Source: Trissonchulus latispiculum
Lineage: Eukaryota > Nematoda > Enoplea > Enoplida > Ironidae
DNA: 64,000 nt
Direction: 5' to 3'
NCBI GenBank assembly: GCA_030248195.1
Contig: JASAND010020753.1
Coordinates: 1 to 64,000, forward strand
This document shows, piece after piece, positions 48,301-58,385 of the stretch (positions are counted from its first letter, which is position 1; each line of letters begins with the position of its first letter). Both the position numbers and the translations under genes were made by a program. The notes beneath the pieces were generated by a model that worked only from the letters and a program-made list of their open reading frames with translations, made no database searches and had not been told where the DNA came from.

Positions 48301-51300
48301 CGTGCACTTTTCGAAGCTCTTTAATTTGAATATAAACTTACCAATGTCTGCGTTCCTAACCAAGAAATCGTCAGCTACGCATGGGGACCCAAACCCGAGG
48401 TGCCCTCTGGGAATGCTTGACTCAGATCCAGGATTAACAAAATTTTTGACCCAAGATTCACAGACTGAGCGAAGCAAAAATAGCTACTCAAATAACCCAT
48501 AACCCAGTTTCAATCCCAAACCGTTGTAGTTGACGAGTGTTCTGTCAATTTAAGTGCAGTCGCACTAAATCTAGTTGGAATTATATGACAAGGAACAATT
48601 TGAAGTAGGGATGGGCGCGGTAGCAAATATTTGTTACCGCAAACCACTTATTTTTGGCGGTAACCGCGGTTAAATCAAAAAGCGGTTACCGCAGTTAAAG
48701 TAAGTAATTCGTCCTAAAAACTTGTATCTTCCACATTTTTTCCGTTTACTGCTTTTAAAATAAAAAACATATTAGCGGCTGCATGTGTCGTGTCGTTGGA
48801 TCACCGTTTTGGTATCACAGTTTTATTTTATTTCCTAATGGAACGGAAAAATATTCGTAACTTTGCCAAATTATTACAATAGATGCATAATTTTCTGTGG
48901 GTTAAAACTTATATCATCATAAACTACGTACTTATCTACTTAATTCTAGCTATTCATATTAATTTTTGTATTATTAATGAGGGAGATTAGCCCCCTCGAT
49001 TTGGTATAACTTGGGCTGATACTACTATTTTCTTTCCTTTTCTTTGTTGGCCTTGTCCTCGGCCTAAAGTTCAAGCGAGGACAACTGCTAGGCCCTGGAA
49101 GAAAGAGGCCTAGCAGAATGGAAAGGAAAAGAAAACAACACCTGACTGAGGTGTAGTCTGGGAGGTAGACAACCTCCCAGACAATAAAAAAAGGAAAGGT
49201 TTGACTTAAGTCAAACCAAATAAAAGAACCTATTTAGAACACTCCTTTTTGGAGTGATAAGATTACGAAACAAAAAGTAATCTTATAAAAACATTTTTGC
49301 TCGTAACTTTCTTATTTTTGAGAGTTAAAAAGTCGGGTTTGCATTTTTGGAATCAGGATCAAATTCTCTTTCATATGTGCCCAAGTCATGTTTTGGACCA
49401 AAATTACCAATTTCACCAAATATTAGGTAAATATCACTAAATAACATTTATTAACCCTATCTAACTACGTACCTAGCTATTCAGTACCTAATATTGAACC
49501 ATCTTCTAACAATTTGCTATTTTTCGATGATCTTCAGTATTAGCATTCTTTATTGGCACTTAAATTCCAAACTTTGAGAACATAAAAGACTTTTTTATGT
49601 CCCTAATAACAATTGGGAAACATTCCTACAATCAGTCCTTAGGCATCTCCGACCGGAAGGAGAGGGAATTGAGAGTCCTATCTCGGACTTGCTAAAGGTA
49701 ACTACATTTTTAACTGGGAATTGTAATTTTAGTGTTAGTAGGGGGATTAATACAATTAAGGGCCGTTAAGACTTCCATTAACTATTAAAACTACTTTTCT
49801 TAAGTGGTTTGTGTCCACTGTGTGTTCGAGTTTCTTCGCTACTTACTTATTTAATATATAAATCAAAAATCTTAGTCCCTAATTGAATAAATAGTAACTT
49901 CTACTTGGCAACTCTCGCAATTTAGGACAAGATATAACAAAATACATCAAATAACTTAAACATTAGTTCCAATCAGATCAATCATTAGCAAACCAAAAAT
50001 TTTTATTTCCCTTGCAACTGAGGAATTCGTTTCTTCACACGACTCTTGATCTGTCATTTAGTTCTCAAATTCATTTTTTAACCTTTATAAAACTCCTTTC
50101 ATTACATATATCTCTAGTTATTGAGGCAGTATAATCCAAAAACCATTTTTGGGGTCAAAAAATGGCCATTTTCGAAGAAATCAGTTTTTTTAAAATTACT
50201 GCCAAATCTTAGAGACAATTTTGGCTTGTTTATACTCAATGGACACATTGTCCAATTGCACATTTTATTAATGCCTATTCGTTGGAGTTCGTTGCTTTAA
50301 GCTGCAGAATTCGCGGAAAAAACATTTTAGCAAAACTGCGATTATTTTATTTTGAACATCGATTTCTCGAAACCTACCCAATGGAATCGCGTGATTTTTG
50401 GCAGAATAAAAATTCACACTAGTGCAGATTGTTATTTTTCTCGGTTTGAGCTAAAACGTCTCCAGTTGCAAAAAAACTGAACATAAAGTTGCGAAATTTC
50501 GTGTCATTTCACATTTGCCGGATTTTATGGAGTACTGAGACTTTTTGAGCTAAATCCGAAAAATGTCCCTCGATCCACGTGTCCTTCATATCATGGCGCA
50601 AGAAGAAATTTTGGCCGATTCTACTGTTTTCAAAAATCGATGTTCAAAATTTTTTGGTCTATATTCAGTCCTTTCATATGTCAGCACGTCAGAAAATTTC
50701 TGCAATTTTTGCTAATTTTGCTAGTTTCCTAAGCTCATGTAAAAAGTACAGATGATAAGCTTTAAAATGATGTATAAAGCTCATTGCAACTCCCAAAATT
50801 GCGAAAGTTATAGCGTTTCGAAAACTCTCCTCAAAAGCACTGCATAAAACGATGCCAGCACCTGAAATGAAACACTAAATCGGATTCAGTAAATGATTGC
50901 AGGTAAGCGCTCGGTGTGGGATACATAGGCCTAAGAGAAATGGAGAGCGAGTTCAGAGAACATTTGAAGAGAGCACAACCTAACGTCAGCTTAAACGACT
51001 ATTCTAACTTTCTAAAGGAAAAACCAACAACTTTAGTTTTCAAAATACACATATGAACTTTGACAACTCAAAACTGGGACCAAAACTCAGCAAAAGATTT
51101 CACAGACTCTGCGAGAGACGTGAGCAACCAAAACGTGTCCACGAAGATCCCAAATGGGAGTCACCAAATCGAATCCCCAAAGAAACCTACCCAAGAAGGT
51201 AGGTCTCATTACACAAATCCGATGGCAAAACTATACATCCCAAAGTTCACGTTTGCGCTTCCTTTTATAATGGTAGGACTAGCGCCGTAGCTAGTCTGAA

Positions 51301-54212
51301 AAGAAATCAGATTCTGCACTGCAAGTCAAGTAATGTCAAAATCATTTTCTATTGAGTATAATTTCCCGAAACTAAACGCACTACTGTGCTTGAAATGTGA
51401 AGACTGCGACTGCTTCATTTGGCTACTGTGCTGTTGTGCATCTAACAATCAATTCCTCAGTGAGTAAATATAACGCACCCGCACTATAAAGCAAGTAAAT
51501 TAAATTTTGTCAACAAGCCTAAAGTTTAAGTGTATATTAACACTAAAATTGTCCCCGCTAATAGACTGATCCTGACATACTGTCCAGCATATTGAAATTT
51601 TGGGTAAAAAGGTGTAACGTTTTGAAAAACTCAACTTACAAATTTTGAAAAATGATTATTACTACATGGAATCACGTGTCTAAGCGGTCTCGAAAATGAA
51701 AGTTTCGGGCGAGCAGTGGTTTTATGAAAAAGCTACAAACAGCAAAGGATTTGGAAAATTGAGAAGTGCTAATAAAACATTCAAACCTTAACTAATTTGC
51801 TTCATTCTTGCGTCATTTTCTGTGTTTAAAGATGAGAGAAATTTGGCTAGAAGAAAGCAATTTTAAACTTGCAAGTAGAAAACCCTGATAAACCAGTATT
51901 TTAATATTCTGGAATTTTTTCAAAATTTTAATTTTATAAAAATTTACTCCCATTGCAAGGATTCTGAAAATTTATAATGTCATGGGTTTCTGATGAACAA
52001 TTAAATACTGATCACAGTTTTCTACACACATTTTTGTGCCAGACTTCAGATAATTTCTTACAAAATGTAGATATAAGAGGGAATATGCAAAGGCTAGCCA
52101 ACCGGCAGAATTTGACAACATCGGTCTAGAATGGAAATGTTGAGTTTTCGAAGCTGGAGTGTTCGAATAGTGTTAGAAGCGAAGTTATTTTGGACAGTTT
52201 TCACAAACTTCGGTTGTTGTTTAAGTGTTGTTAACCGTGCGTTTATATGCGAGTGAACTAAAAACGATTTTGATTGGAGGTAGCAGGTGGTACGAGGTAC
52301 GGTAGCTGTAGTAATCAATCAGATTCATTTTAGTTCATTCGCATATAAACACAAGGTTAACCGAGCTAGTGGTGGTAACCCCTCCGATATCTCAGAGGAG
52401 GTAAGCTTAAACACATAATTTTGACATGAGGTAAGCGATTAGCCAATCAGATGCGTTTTAGTTCAAACGCATGTAAACACATGGTTAACAATGATAACCG
52501 GTACTACGCCCTCAGAGATTCCGCATCTAGCAAATTTAAGGCACTGGAAGAGCTGAGTTTTCCACTCCTCCTATTCTAAACTCTTGGAGCTACTGATTAC
52601 AACTTAGATAACGCCCGGAAGCTTATATTCGGATTTTTAGTGAAGATATAGGTATTGAAAAAGTTTTGAAATATTTAAACAGGAATTTGACCGAGATTGG
52701 CCGAGCCTCCAAGCCCGGCAGGTTCGATAGGTCCGTATTGGGTCGGGCCTTCGCGGCTGACCGGGCCCGGACCCGAGGCGAGCCGGTAAAGGCTCTGTCA
52801 GGGCCCGGTCCAGGCAAAACTCTAATACTGATTTTATGTTATATGCATAAGAGTATAAGATAATACTGATAATTTTTAAGAATTTAATATCGTTATCTCC
52901 GGTTTCAAACGCTTGGACTGGATTACAGAAGCTAAAATCTAAATTTTCGATTGATTGATTGATTGATTGATTGATGAAATTGATTTTCGAGCTTGGTGGC
53001 AGATGTTCTGTGAATTGTGATGACAATTTCAACTGATTAGTTGTAAATAAAAGCTTTTATTTTTAGCAATGGGTGATTTTAAATTAGTGTATCATGCTGG
53101 TTCCTGTAAGAATGTTGATATTTTTAGAACTGGTGCAAATAAAAGTGAATGATTTATCAATTCGTCCGTAAGGGATTGCAACTGCTAACTATATGGGATA
53201 GAGGAATAAAGTTACTGCGACTTCAGGAGACAAATGAGGAGATACACCGCAGCTGTACGAAACACCATAAACTGCAACCTTTATGACAATGCCGCTCACA
53301 GTTTACCGGTTGCAACTACAATTACTAAAACTTACGAAGACAGCTGCAAAATCTGTGACTTATATGTGGTCCGGGTATGGCACTGCAGTCACTCTGGTCG
53401 ATGTTCTCGACATATCCAACACAAAAATTATTAGAGCTCCTGCGCCCTGGAGAGTCCGGTGGAAAACTTTGTCCGGTTTTAAGGTTTTCACAAGGAACAT
53501 TGAATTTTGCCACATGAGCTTCTTCCATCTTCTGGCCCAACACTGCTGGATCAATAGTAAACCCTGCTGTATCGCACACTCCCGGACTGCCGCAAGCTTG
53601 GGTGCAACTTTGATTCTCGTCCGCAAACAAATACCGATACTGTCCTTCAAGAATGCCTGAAATATAATTGGGGTTCACCATTTTTAAGAAAGAGTACAGT
53701 AGAGTATGCTAGAACCGAAATCAACTCATGTACACACTTCTAATTCAAACAGAGTTGACGAATGGGGGCTTCTCACGTCAATCCCACACCCCGTAAAATA
53801 CAATCTTTCATTCAGGCTATCCCGCCTCGTCAGAGTCATTTAAGAATCTAAGGTTATTTTGGTTCCCAACCTTCTTTGAGTAATCAGTGGTTTTAGGTTG
53901 TCGATTACCTTTTTCAAGGATTCAGATCTAGTTTGAAGAAATCTAGCCTCCCAACAATGCAAAACATGTTGTCTCCAAAAAGGGAATATTCTGATTTAAA
54001 CGAATTTTTGTTATGATAGGCTCAAGGTGCATTTGTGTGGACAGTTTTGCCACAGGGTTGGCACATAGAAATTTTTCTATGAGCTAAAATATACGCCTGG
54101 ACTGTTGAAGATATTCCTGAAATGAGTGTTTCAAGACGTAAGTCAAGCAAAACTACTCACCGAAACAGCCAAGGATAACAAAAGATGATAGCCAAGCATC
54201 TTTGGAGTTCAT
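36249..54212 (-). CDS. Receptor gene B: complete adhesion-class-like 7TM receptor with Cys domain and mucin stalk
   Basis: Exons in order: 54212-54161 (signal peptide), 53656-53336 (Cys domain), 47197-42939 (mucin), 41953-41684 (linker), 41290-41169 (TM1), 40926-40827 (TM2), 40323-40167 (TM3), 38925-38859 (TM4), 37526-37362 (TM5), 37193-37025 (TM6-7), 36323-36249 (tail, TGA). All have AG/GT borders and compatible phases; coding length is 5,757 bp, 1,918 residues. The protein should be a cell-surface receptor with an N-terminal disulfide-rich head on a long glycosylated stalk. It is paralogous to gene A, same strand, head-to-tail, about 6 kb apart. Class B2 assignment comes from the helix patterns. 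No GAIN/GPS is recognisable. Ligand and signalling partner cannot be read from sequence. Confidence 0.85.
36705..36985 (+). repeat. Dispersed repeat, 'GGTACAAGCCCCC' family, copy 3
   Basis: It starts TTTCCGGCTTCGCCGGTATT, has TTATTCTTGAGGTACAAG, GGGTACAAGCCCCCT, GGACAAGCCCCACCAGGACC and CGGCCCTATGTTAG, colinear with the copy at 2105-2385. It lies in the last intron of gene B. Confidence 0.7.
37025..41290 (-). CDS. Gene B seven-transmembrane exon cluster
   Basis: Six exons at 41290-41169, 40926-40827, 40323-40167, 38925-38859, 37526-37362 and 37193-37025. TM1 LALAIKVFGCLWILICLALA; TM2 with HFCEEISLFLAHIFILTSVE; TM3 CNCVGILLQYFFQAVNTFFV; TM4 GFPAVVTALSGITAL; second extracellular loop CWINQGHSIKL; TM5 ELPVIGCAVSAMLIAEATF; TM6 LFWIVLVNFVALWVGSYAVF; TM7 ALYAIVSALHITSGVLIFTF. 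LLQYFF and the G-F-P-A start of TM4 are typical of adhesion GPCR TM3 and TM4. The TM3-TM4 intron holds the Ginger-like element at 39112-40026, and the TM2-TM3 intron holds a SINE, so both insertions postdate the duplication that made A and B. Confidence 0.87.
37805..38380. mobile_element. MITE with ~65-bp inverted repeats and internal minisatellite
   Basis: The left end carries CAGTCAGCCACTAGAGGGCT, CTCTTCTTGGCATTGCGTAA and CTCCGACC. The right end is the inverse with CTGTAGTGGCTTACT. Between about 37880 and 38300 are six or so diverged units of roughly 40-50 bp built on GTAGCCAAAATAGATCCCCG and TTTGGTGGGAGGG. Open frames here derive from the repeat. It sits in the TM4-TM5 intron of gene B. 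Confidence 0.72.
39137..39245 (+). repeat. Palindromic iterons in left inverted repeat
   Basis: Four units, each itself a near-perfect palindrome built on GCCCCATATGCATATGGGGC, with a period of about 28-33 bp. Six matching units occupy 39835-40013 at the right end. Confidence 0.85.
39344..39652 (+). pseudogene. C-terminal Cys-rich (CXC-like) remnant of a Ginger-like transposase
   Basis: The frame (first codon TTG, no upstream ATG in frame nearby) reads CKHGVLNRLYPRNELEAL, then VPEKNLSLREAVALE and QGVQRCNCRTGCKDGRCTC, ending SACHGGTGCTNKT. The order 'GxKHGxLxxxYxRN ... LSLREAVAL ... GQGxxxCNCxxxCxxxRCxCxK' is the tail seen in Gypsy-integrase-derived host proteins such as KRBA2 and in Ginger transposases (from memory of the family, not a search). 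Zinc finger and DDE core are absent. Confidence 0.72.
40395..40625 (-). mobile_element. tRNA-derived SINE, copy 2
   Basis: On the minus strand: GGGAACGAATTCAAGCTAAA, then GCCTGGATGACTCAGTCGTT (A box) and GCGGGTTCGATCCCC (B box, canonical), followed by TCGGAAGTGCCGTAGTGACA. Its B box is the best preserved of the three copies. Confidence 0.78.
41684..41953 (-). CDS. Gene B juxtamembrane linker exon (90 residues)
   Basis: This 270-bp exon starts at an acceptor TTTTTCCAG with VKEYLSFLGYDETDDVLAAG and ends CDLKKAT before GTAAGT. It joins TM1 in phase 0 across a 393-bp intron, so no GPS-bearing exon is hidden between them unless very short. Conserved with gene A throughout. Confidence 0.85.
41954..42938 (-). 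other. Gene B intron between mucin and linker
   Basis: No coding exon is supported, and the phase-0 join across it is complete. Short frames at 42482-43027 show no domain. Confidence 0.5.
42939..47197 (-). CDS. Gene B mucin: Ser/Thr-rich stalk exon (1,419 codons)
   Basis: The exon begins after CTTTACAACTACAG with ITTTQTVTSTSSTTTTSTST and ends SSAGSDKT before GTGAGT; start phase 1, end phase 0. The N-terminal third is a nearly pure Ser/Thr array (STSTSTTTITSTTSTLSTT), the middle has longer diverged units with SSTVTSSTISTSASITTTT, and the membrane-proximal part is less regular. Nearly all residues are Ser, Thr, Ala, Val, Ile or Pro with almost no Cys. Heavy O-glycosylation is expected. The opposite strand is open for 1,389 codons (43066-47235), with no sign of being expressed. 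Confidence 0.85.
46430..47170. repeat. 57-bp coding minisatellite, about thirteen copies
   Basis: A unit containing GTGCTAGTTATTGCAGTGG and TTGACGTGGACGTCGAAG on the plus strand repeats every 57 bp, encoding a 19-residue Ser/Thr unit on the minus strand. Central copies are almost identical; the 47 kb end is more diverged. Confidence 0.82.
47567..47850 (-). CDS. Unrecognised small open frame with one transmembrane segment
   Basis: A frame of about 92 codons after an upstream TGA reads SKFIASKNNRRNYFTEIGL, then IIMTAITIITIIYIYNKII, then a basic and polar tail SLKCRKNRIKLRTHDLCELI ending EMVHNPEVAEE. The hydrophobic stretch followed by a basic tail looks like the C-terminus of a type I membrane protein rather than chance AT-rich translation. 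It lies within a gene B intron on the same strand. It could be the last exon of a nested gene, a decayed glycoprotein fragment of a mobile element, or chance. I do not recognise it. Confidence 0.3.
49020..49280. repeat. Second hairpin array
   Basis: In about 260 bp: TTGTCCTCG with CGAGGACAA, CTGCTAGGCC with GGCCTAGCAG, TGGGAGGT with ACCTCCCA, the perfect palindrome GGTTTGACTTAAGTCAAACC, ACTCC with GGAGT, and AGATTAC with GTAATCT. A polypyrimidine run TTCTTTCCTTTTCTTT pairs with GAAAGGAAAAGAAAA around the first two, giving a nested structure. Confidence 0.6.
52220..52520. repeat. Repeat related to the 63.4-kb palindromic element
   Basis: It shares TTTATATGCGAGTGAACTAA (inverted TTAGTTCATTCGCATATAAA), GCGATTAGCCAATCAGATGC and ACATGGTTAACA with the inner part of the element at 63281-63875. 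Arms at about 52230-52270 and 52325-52365 are inverted to each other. Confidence 0.6.
52690..52812. repeat. GGCC-rich island 3
   Basis: GC-rich patch with GGGCCCGGACCCGAGG and GGGCCCGG words in AT-rich DNA. Frames across it on both strands are artefacts. Confidence 0.6.
53336..53656 (-). CDS. Gene B 8-cysteine extracellular domain exon
   Basis: A 321-bp exon, phase 1 at both ends, after ATATTTCAG. It encodes ILEGQYRYLFADENQSC, then QACGSPGVCDTAGFTIDPAV, VPCENLKTGQSFPPDSPG and RFCSCL before GTAAGT. All eight cysteines of the gene A copies are kept; the segment between the second and third Cys is two residues shorter. It joins the signal-peptide exon through a split Gly codon. Confidence 0.83.
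54161..54212 (-). CDS. Gene B first coding exon: signal peptide
   Basis: A 52-bp exon reads MNSKDAWLSSFVILGCF and the first base of a Gly codon, then GTGAGT. The hydrophobic core WLSSFVILGCF and the phase-1 donor match what the Cys exon needs. Too short for ORF finders; found by looking for an ATG-hydrophobic-donor pattern upstream of the Cys domain. Confidence 0.7.
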
Positions 54213-55100
54213 GGGCGAATGAAATGGTAAGAAGTAAGTTCAATTTAATAACTCTTAAACTGTAAACTGTTGTAAAAGTTGACAATAAAGCCAAGGAATT
54301 ATCGCATGGCATGACACATGGTATGGATTTACATAGTGATGAAAATCAGTTCTCCTTATGGCTGAACATCAATTAGACATAACAAAGAGATTCTAAACTT
54401 GTAACATATTTAAACAAAATAAAATGTAGTCAACACAACGACTATAAGAAATAAAGAGTCCAACATGACCAGAACGTAGAGAGCGATTCCTTTTGCAAGC
54501 TCTACGGTTCAACAACCACACGTTTGGTTAACTTGTGCAAAAGTCAATCGATTTATATAAAATCTGATTTTTACAGCCACCTCACCCCAGTCGGTGCTCC
54601 GGTTAGGGGTAGTGCCAGCTTAGAACGTATACATTTTTGAGGGAAGGGGGATGCTGACAGTGAATAATTGCCATAGCAATTACCCGAGGTGTTCTACAAG
54701 GCCATCAGTACGCCCATTACGTCTACCGTAATGGAGGTGCTGTGGTAGCTCCACCAAGCAGGCGGCCACCCCTTGTCAATCTCGGTAAATTGCCCAGGAG
54801 GGATACTTGAAATACGGTGCTAGAGCTTATTTTTTTGTTCAAGCTCTAGAGTTGACGTGATCCTGCACTTGTTGCGCAGTAAGAAACCACTGCGCTACGG
54901 GAGGTTCTAAAATCTGATTGCACATGCCAAATTACACATTGATGGCAGCTAAATTTTATAAGATCAAACGATTAAGTTAATTCACAAAAACTGCTGTTAT
55001 TAGCCTTCAGAAATATTATAGTGCATAGATTGATGATTATGTATACTCCCACTGCAGCATATTAACGAAAAAGCTGTTTAAAACTTTCAAATCTTCAAGT
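54213..55100. other. Upstream region of gene B with a possible second SINE type
   Basis: On the minus strand, CTCCCGTAGCGCAGTGGTTT (54880-54905) resembles a tRNA A-box region, and about 310 bp downstream (54570-54600) the sequence ends GGGGTGAGGTGGCTGTAAAA. The same terminal words occur at 59757-59790. No promoter motif for gene B can be named. Confidence 0.35.
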
Positions 55101-55119
55101 TTTGATGAAATACTGAAAC

Positions 55120-55545
55120 TATATAGTTTCAGTACAAGTTTCAAGTTTTAATGCTGTAGTGACAATCTTAGTTTCGTTTGTTCTTCATTAATCCCTTCTA
55201 GTTTCAGTTTCAGTCGGTCGCCTAAAATAGTTTCAGTTTCGGTTTCTGGTTTCCTTCCAAAATAGATTCAGTTTCAATCAGATAGCCTAAATCTTTTCAG
55301 TTTCAGTTTCAGTGCCTGAAACATTACTGGCTTATTGTATGCAGAAGTAACAAAATCTAGCTCGAGAAACATATTTGTAGCAGTGTAGGAGAAAAAAATT
55401 GGTTTTATGCTGTGGTTTGGACAAGAAGTTAGACTACCCTTAGGAAATTTTAACACTCTGAAGCTCCGCCGGAAACTGAAACTGAAATTATTTTGGACCA
55501 CCGAATAAAACTGAAACTAAAACTTAAATCGGTTACTGAAATGAC
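55120..55545. repeat. Inverted GTTTCA hexamer tracts
   Basis: AGTTTCAGTTTCAG-type runs at 55120-55320 and their inverse (GAAACTGAAACTGAAA) at 55468-55540 flank about 140 bp. It may be a fold-back element or a pair of microsatellites. Confidence 0.55.
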
Positions 55546-56903
55546 ACTGCAATGAGCTAAGATTTGGGCATTTTTGGTCCATTTGAAACCAAAACACATG
55601 CTATCGTTACCCTCCATCCCTCACACCATGATTTCGGCCTTCATGTGCCGAGCGTAAAAACTTGAAAAACAAGATGAACTCTCCATGTCTTCTTATTTAC
55701 CTACCTATACAATACAATTCAAATTTTTGGTTTTAAATTTATTCCAATTCTGGCTTTGCCAGATACTATCACGTAGGAAACGCTTTATATTTGTATAGCC
55801 TATGCTTCTAAAAAAGTCAAAAGTTAATTATGCTCTCACCAAAAAAGAATAGCATTTAGTTTTATTTACTTCGACAAATCTATGGTGGCAACATTTTACT
55901 GATCTTTTGAACAAACTGACAAGTCTATTGCTTACGTAACTCCGTTTACAGGGGCCAATAAAGTGACAGTTAAACTTTATTAAGAGATCTCCTATTTTTG
56001 ACTATTCTGCTGGAAATTATTAACCCTCTCACAAAAAAACATAATACTAACTTGTCGGCTTCCCTTTGATGTTGTTGGAACCAAGAGTTAACCCAAAGGG
56101 GGCGGGGCTCCCTTAAGCCTAAACTTTTACCTATTTAATAGGGCTGGGTGGGCGACCCTAAACTCCTTAAATAGCCCCCGTTTATATTGGCGGGAATTCT
56201 AAACTAAACATATAACTCCACCAATCTTATACAACATGGTGTGTAGAGAAGGCGGCAAACATCAAAGGGGAAGAATTTTAAACACACTTATGTACATTAT
56301 TATAGGGATAGCAAATGTGCAGCAATAAAACGCTTGTTTCTTACAAAATATTTCAACTCTTTTACAAAACTTCTGCCAGTTTTGGGCCGGCGCGCTTTTG
56401 TGGTTCTTTGAGTCTGGGAGTTTCTGTAAGATTCATTCCGAAAGATTTGGGTGAATGTTTTCTTGCCAAATTTCTCTGGTTTAACATTTCCTCCACTACT
56501 GTTAACATTATCCCTTCAAAGTTGGGCAAATATTTGGTGTGGTGTGTGATAGTCAGTATGCTGATGAGCTGTGTGGTTTTGGTAAGTCCTACTTTTGTGT
56601 TTAAGTTTGATAATTATCTGATTAATTAATGTAATTTATGGATTAATGTAACATTTTAAAAATGAATTTTGTGAATGTGAATTTAAAAATGAAAAATGTG
56701 CAAATTTAGGAATGACGAGGGGAATTAGCACAAATTTTAAATTTTTATTTTTCGTATCTAAAATTAGTTCGTAAATGTTCTCGAGTGAGTTCACAGAAAT
56801 TCGTAGATCATATTTAGAATAGGTTTGAAAATAAAATAATTTTGTATCAACTTATTTTACTTCCATTAATTGCTTTGATCCGCCCAGTGCTCCATTCATT
56901 TTC
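55546..56903. other. No gene supported
   Basis: A 104-codon plus-strand frame at 56315-56629 ends near a GTAAGT donor (56583) but has no recognisable domain. GCTTCCCTTTGATGTTG at about 56060 and CAAACATCAAAGGGGAAG at about 56255 are inverted copies that may bound a small element. Confidence 0.4.
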
Positions 56904-57068
56904 AGGGCCTTTTCAAGAAAGGGTAGACTTTGAGTTACAATTAACTCGACCGTTTTCATGAAAGAGTTAAAACAGGGAAACTTAAACTTGAGTGGAGTTA
57001 AAACGAGACTACAACAGCTAATAATCTACTGCTTTAATCTACTCTAACCTATCCTTTCTTGAAAAGCA
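56904..57068. mobile_element. Short element with CCTTTTCAAGAAAGGG ends, copy 2
   Basis: The left end AGGGCCTTTTCAAGAAAGGG and right end CCTTTCTTGAAAAG are inverted; inner words GAGTTACAATTAACTCG match the family. The right end has lost its last bases. Confidence 0.6.
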
Positions 57069-58385
57069 ATTTGTCTGAACGGGTGCAAAATCACACCTTG
57101 ACACAAATTTTTGTTTTCGAGCGTCTACCCCGACCTTTAAAAAGGGTCTGTTATCTCTGAAACTTTCCAAAATTTTAAGGGGGTTCACCCTGGAATGGCA
57201 TTTCTCATTTGTCATTTTTTTTACAATTGCTAGCCAGAAATAGCAAGAATATCTATTTTATAATCATGTTCTGCAATTTTTGATGAGCATTTTAGAAAGA
57301 ATGCTTAGTTTGCTTAAAACGTGTAATGTTTAGCCTAAATTATTTCGATAGTATACCTGTTTCCCTTTTCGGTTTTTTCCGTTTTAGTCGGTCTGGAAGT
57401 AGCTCTGCCATCCCCAAATTATCCCACTTGCAGAACTATCCGAAGCTCTAACTTTATTGATTTGACTTAAATTTATCATTTATGTTTACAGTTGCAATTT
57501 AGGCTTTAAATTGCATTACACTCAGACTTGCAGATTATTGATGCAGACTAAATTTAGAAACATGTTAAATATTCATACGTAATTTTAGGAAATAGCAATT
57601 TATAAAGAATTGACACCATGAGATGACATTAAGCAAAAAAGTGCTGTGAAATTCTTCTGTGATTATTTTTCAATTCATCAATTTTCCGATAACTCTTGCA
57701 TATGCAACCTTGTATGTAACTTTTATCATTTTAAACTGATGATACATAACACCCAATTCCAAATTCGTGGAAACATTGACAATTGAGCACTGAACCCATA
57801 GCCTTTCGTAGCCTGATTTTTGTGACGAACTTTCTTGGCTTTTCATGAGTAATGTTTGACCACAGTGTCTACAGAATTGAACAGTGTCAAACTTAACATT
57901 CTCCCGTGGAAACAACTAGGCGTTTTGTCCAAATCAAGCTATACTTTATCAGATCTGAAATTGTGTTGTTTTCATTCTTTAAACGGGAATCAGCAAATCT
58001 TTAAACAGAAGCAGAGGCACAGAATCTTCAATAATTTTAAATTTATTTGAGTGGTTGCTGCAAATTTTAATCATGAAATGACAACCTTTTATTCATTGGT
58101 TACCCTTTTTCTAAAGAACATTTTGGATTCTTGTACATCTCCAAAAGAAAACACCAAACGACTATTTTTTAGTAAGTTAGAACTCTAAAAATGCAGTTTT
58201 GCATTATTCGATAGGATTATTATTTGCATTATTTTATTTGATTGATAAGAAAGATAAAAAGATAAAAAATTTATAACATTAATTGGAGAGCTTTGATGCT
58301 GATTTTTGCAAAACGTGCTAAACCTCACTTTTTGAAATAATGTAAAATAACTTTACTTTTCCCCCTAACAATTTTAATCGAATAA
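57069..58385. other. Intergenic, upstream of the SGNH hydrolase gene
   Basis: The minus-strand frame at 57670-57915 contains CRHCG but no full zinc-binding set and no splice support. No clear promoter element was recognised. Confidence 0.4.

Larger units (their letters stand above)
47198..53335 (-). other. Gene B long intron between Cys domain and mucin
   Basis: It holds a small membrane-protein-like open frame (47567-47850), a hairpin array (49020-49280), a repeat related to the element at 63.4 kb (52220-52520) and a GGCC island (52690-52810). The rest is AT-rich, with a GGTAACCGCGGTTA-rich patch at 48620-48700 and GATT tandem repeat at 52945-52975. Frames at 48152-48502 and 51060-51290 show no domain. 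Confidence 0.5.

Noticed and set aside
48152..48502. Plus-strand 116-codon ORF
   Set aside because: No recognisable domain, no splice support and inside an intron of the opposite-strand gene.
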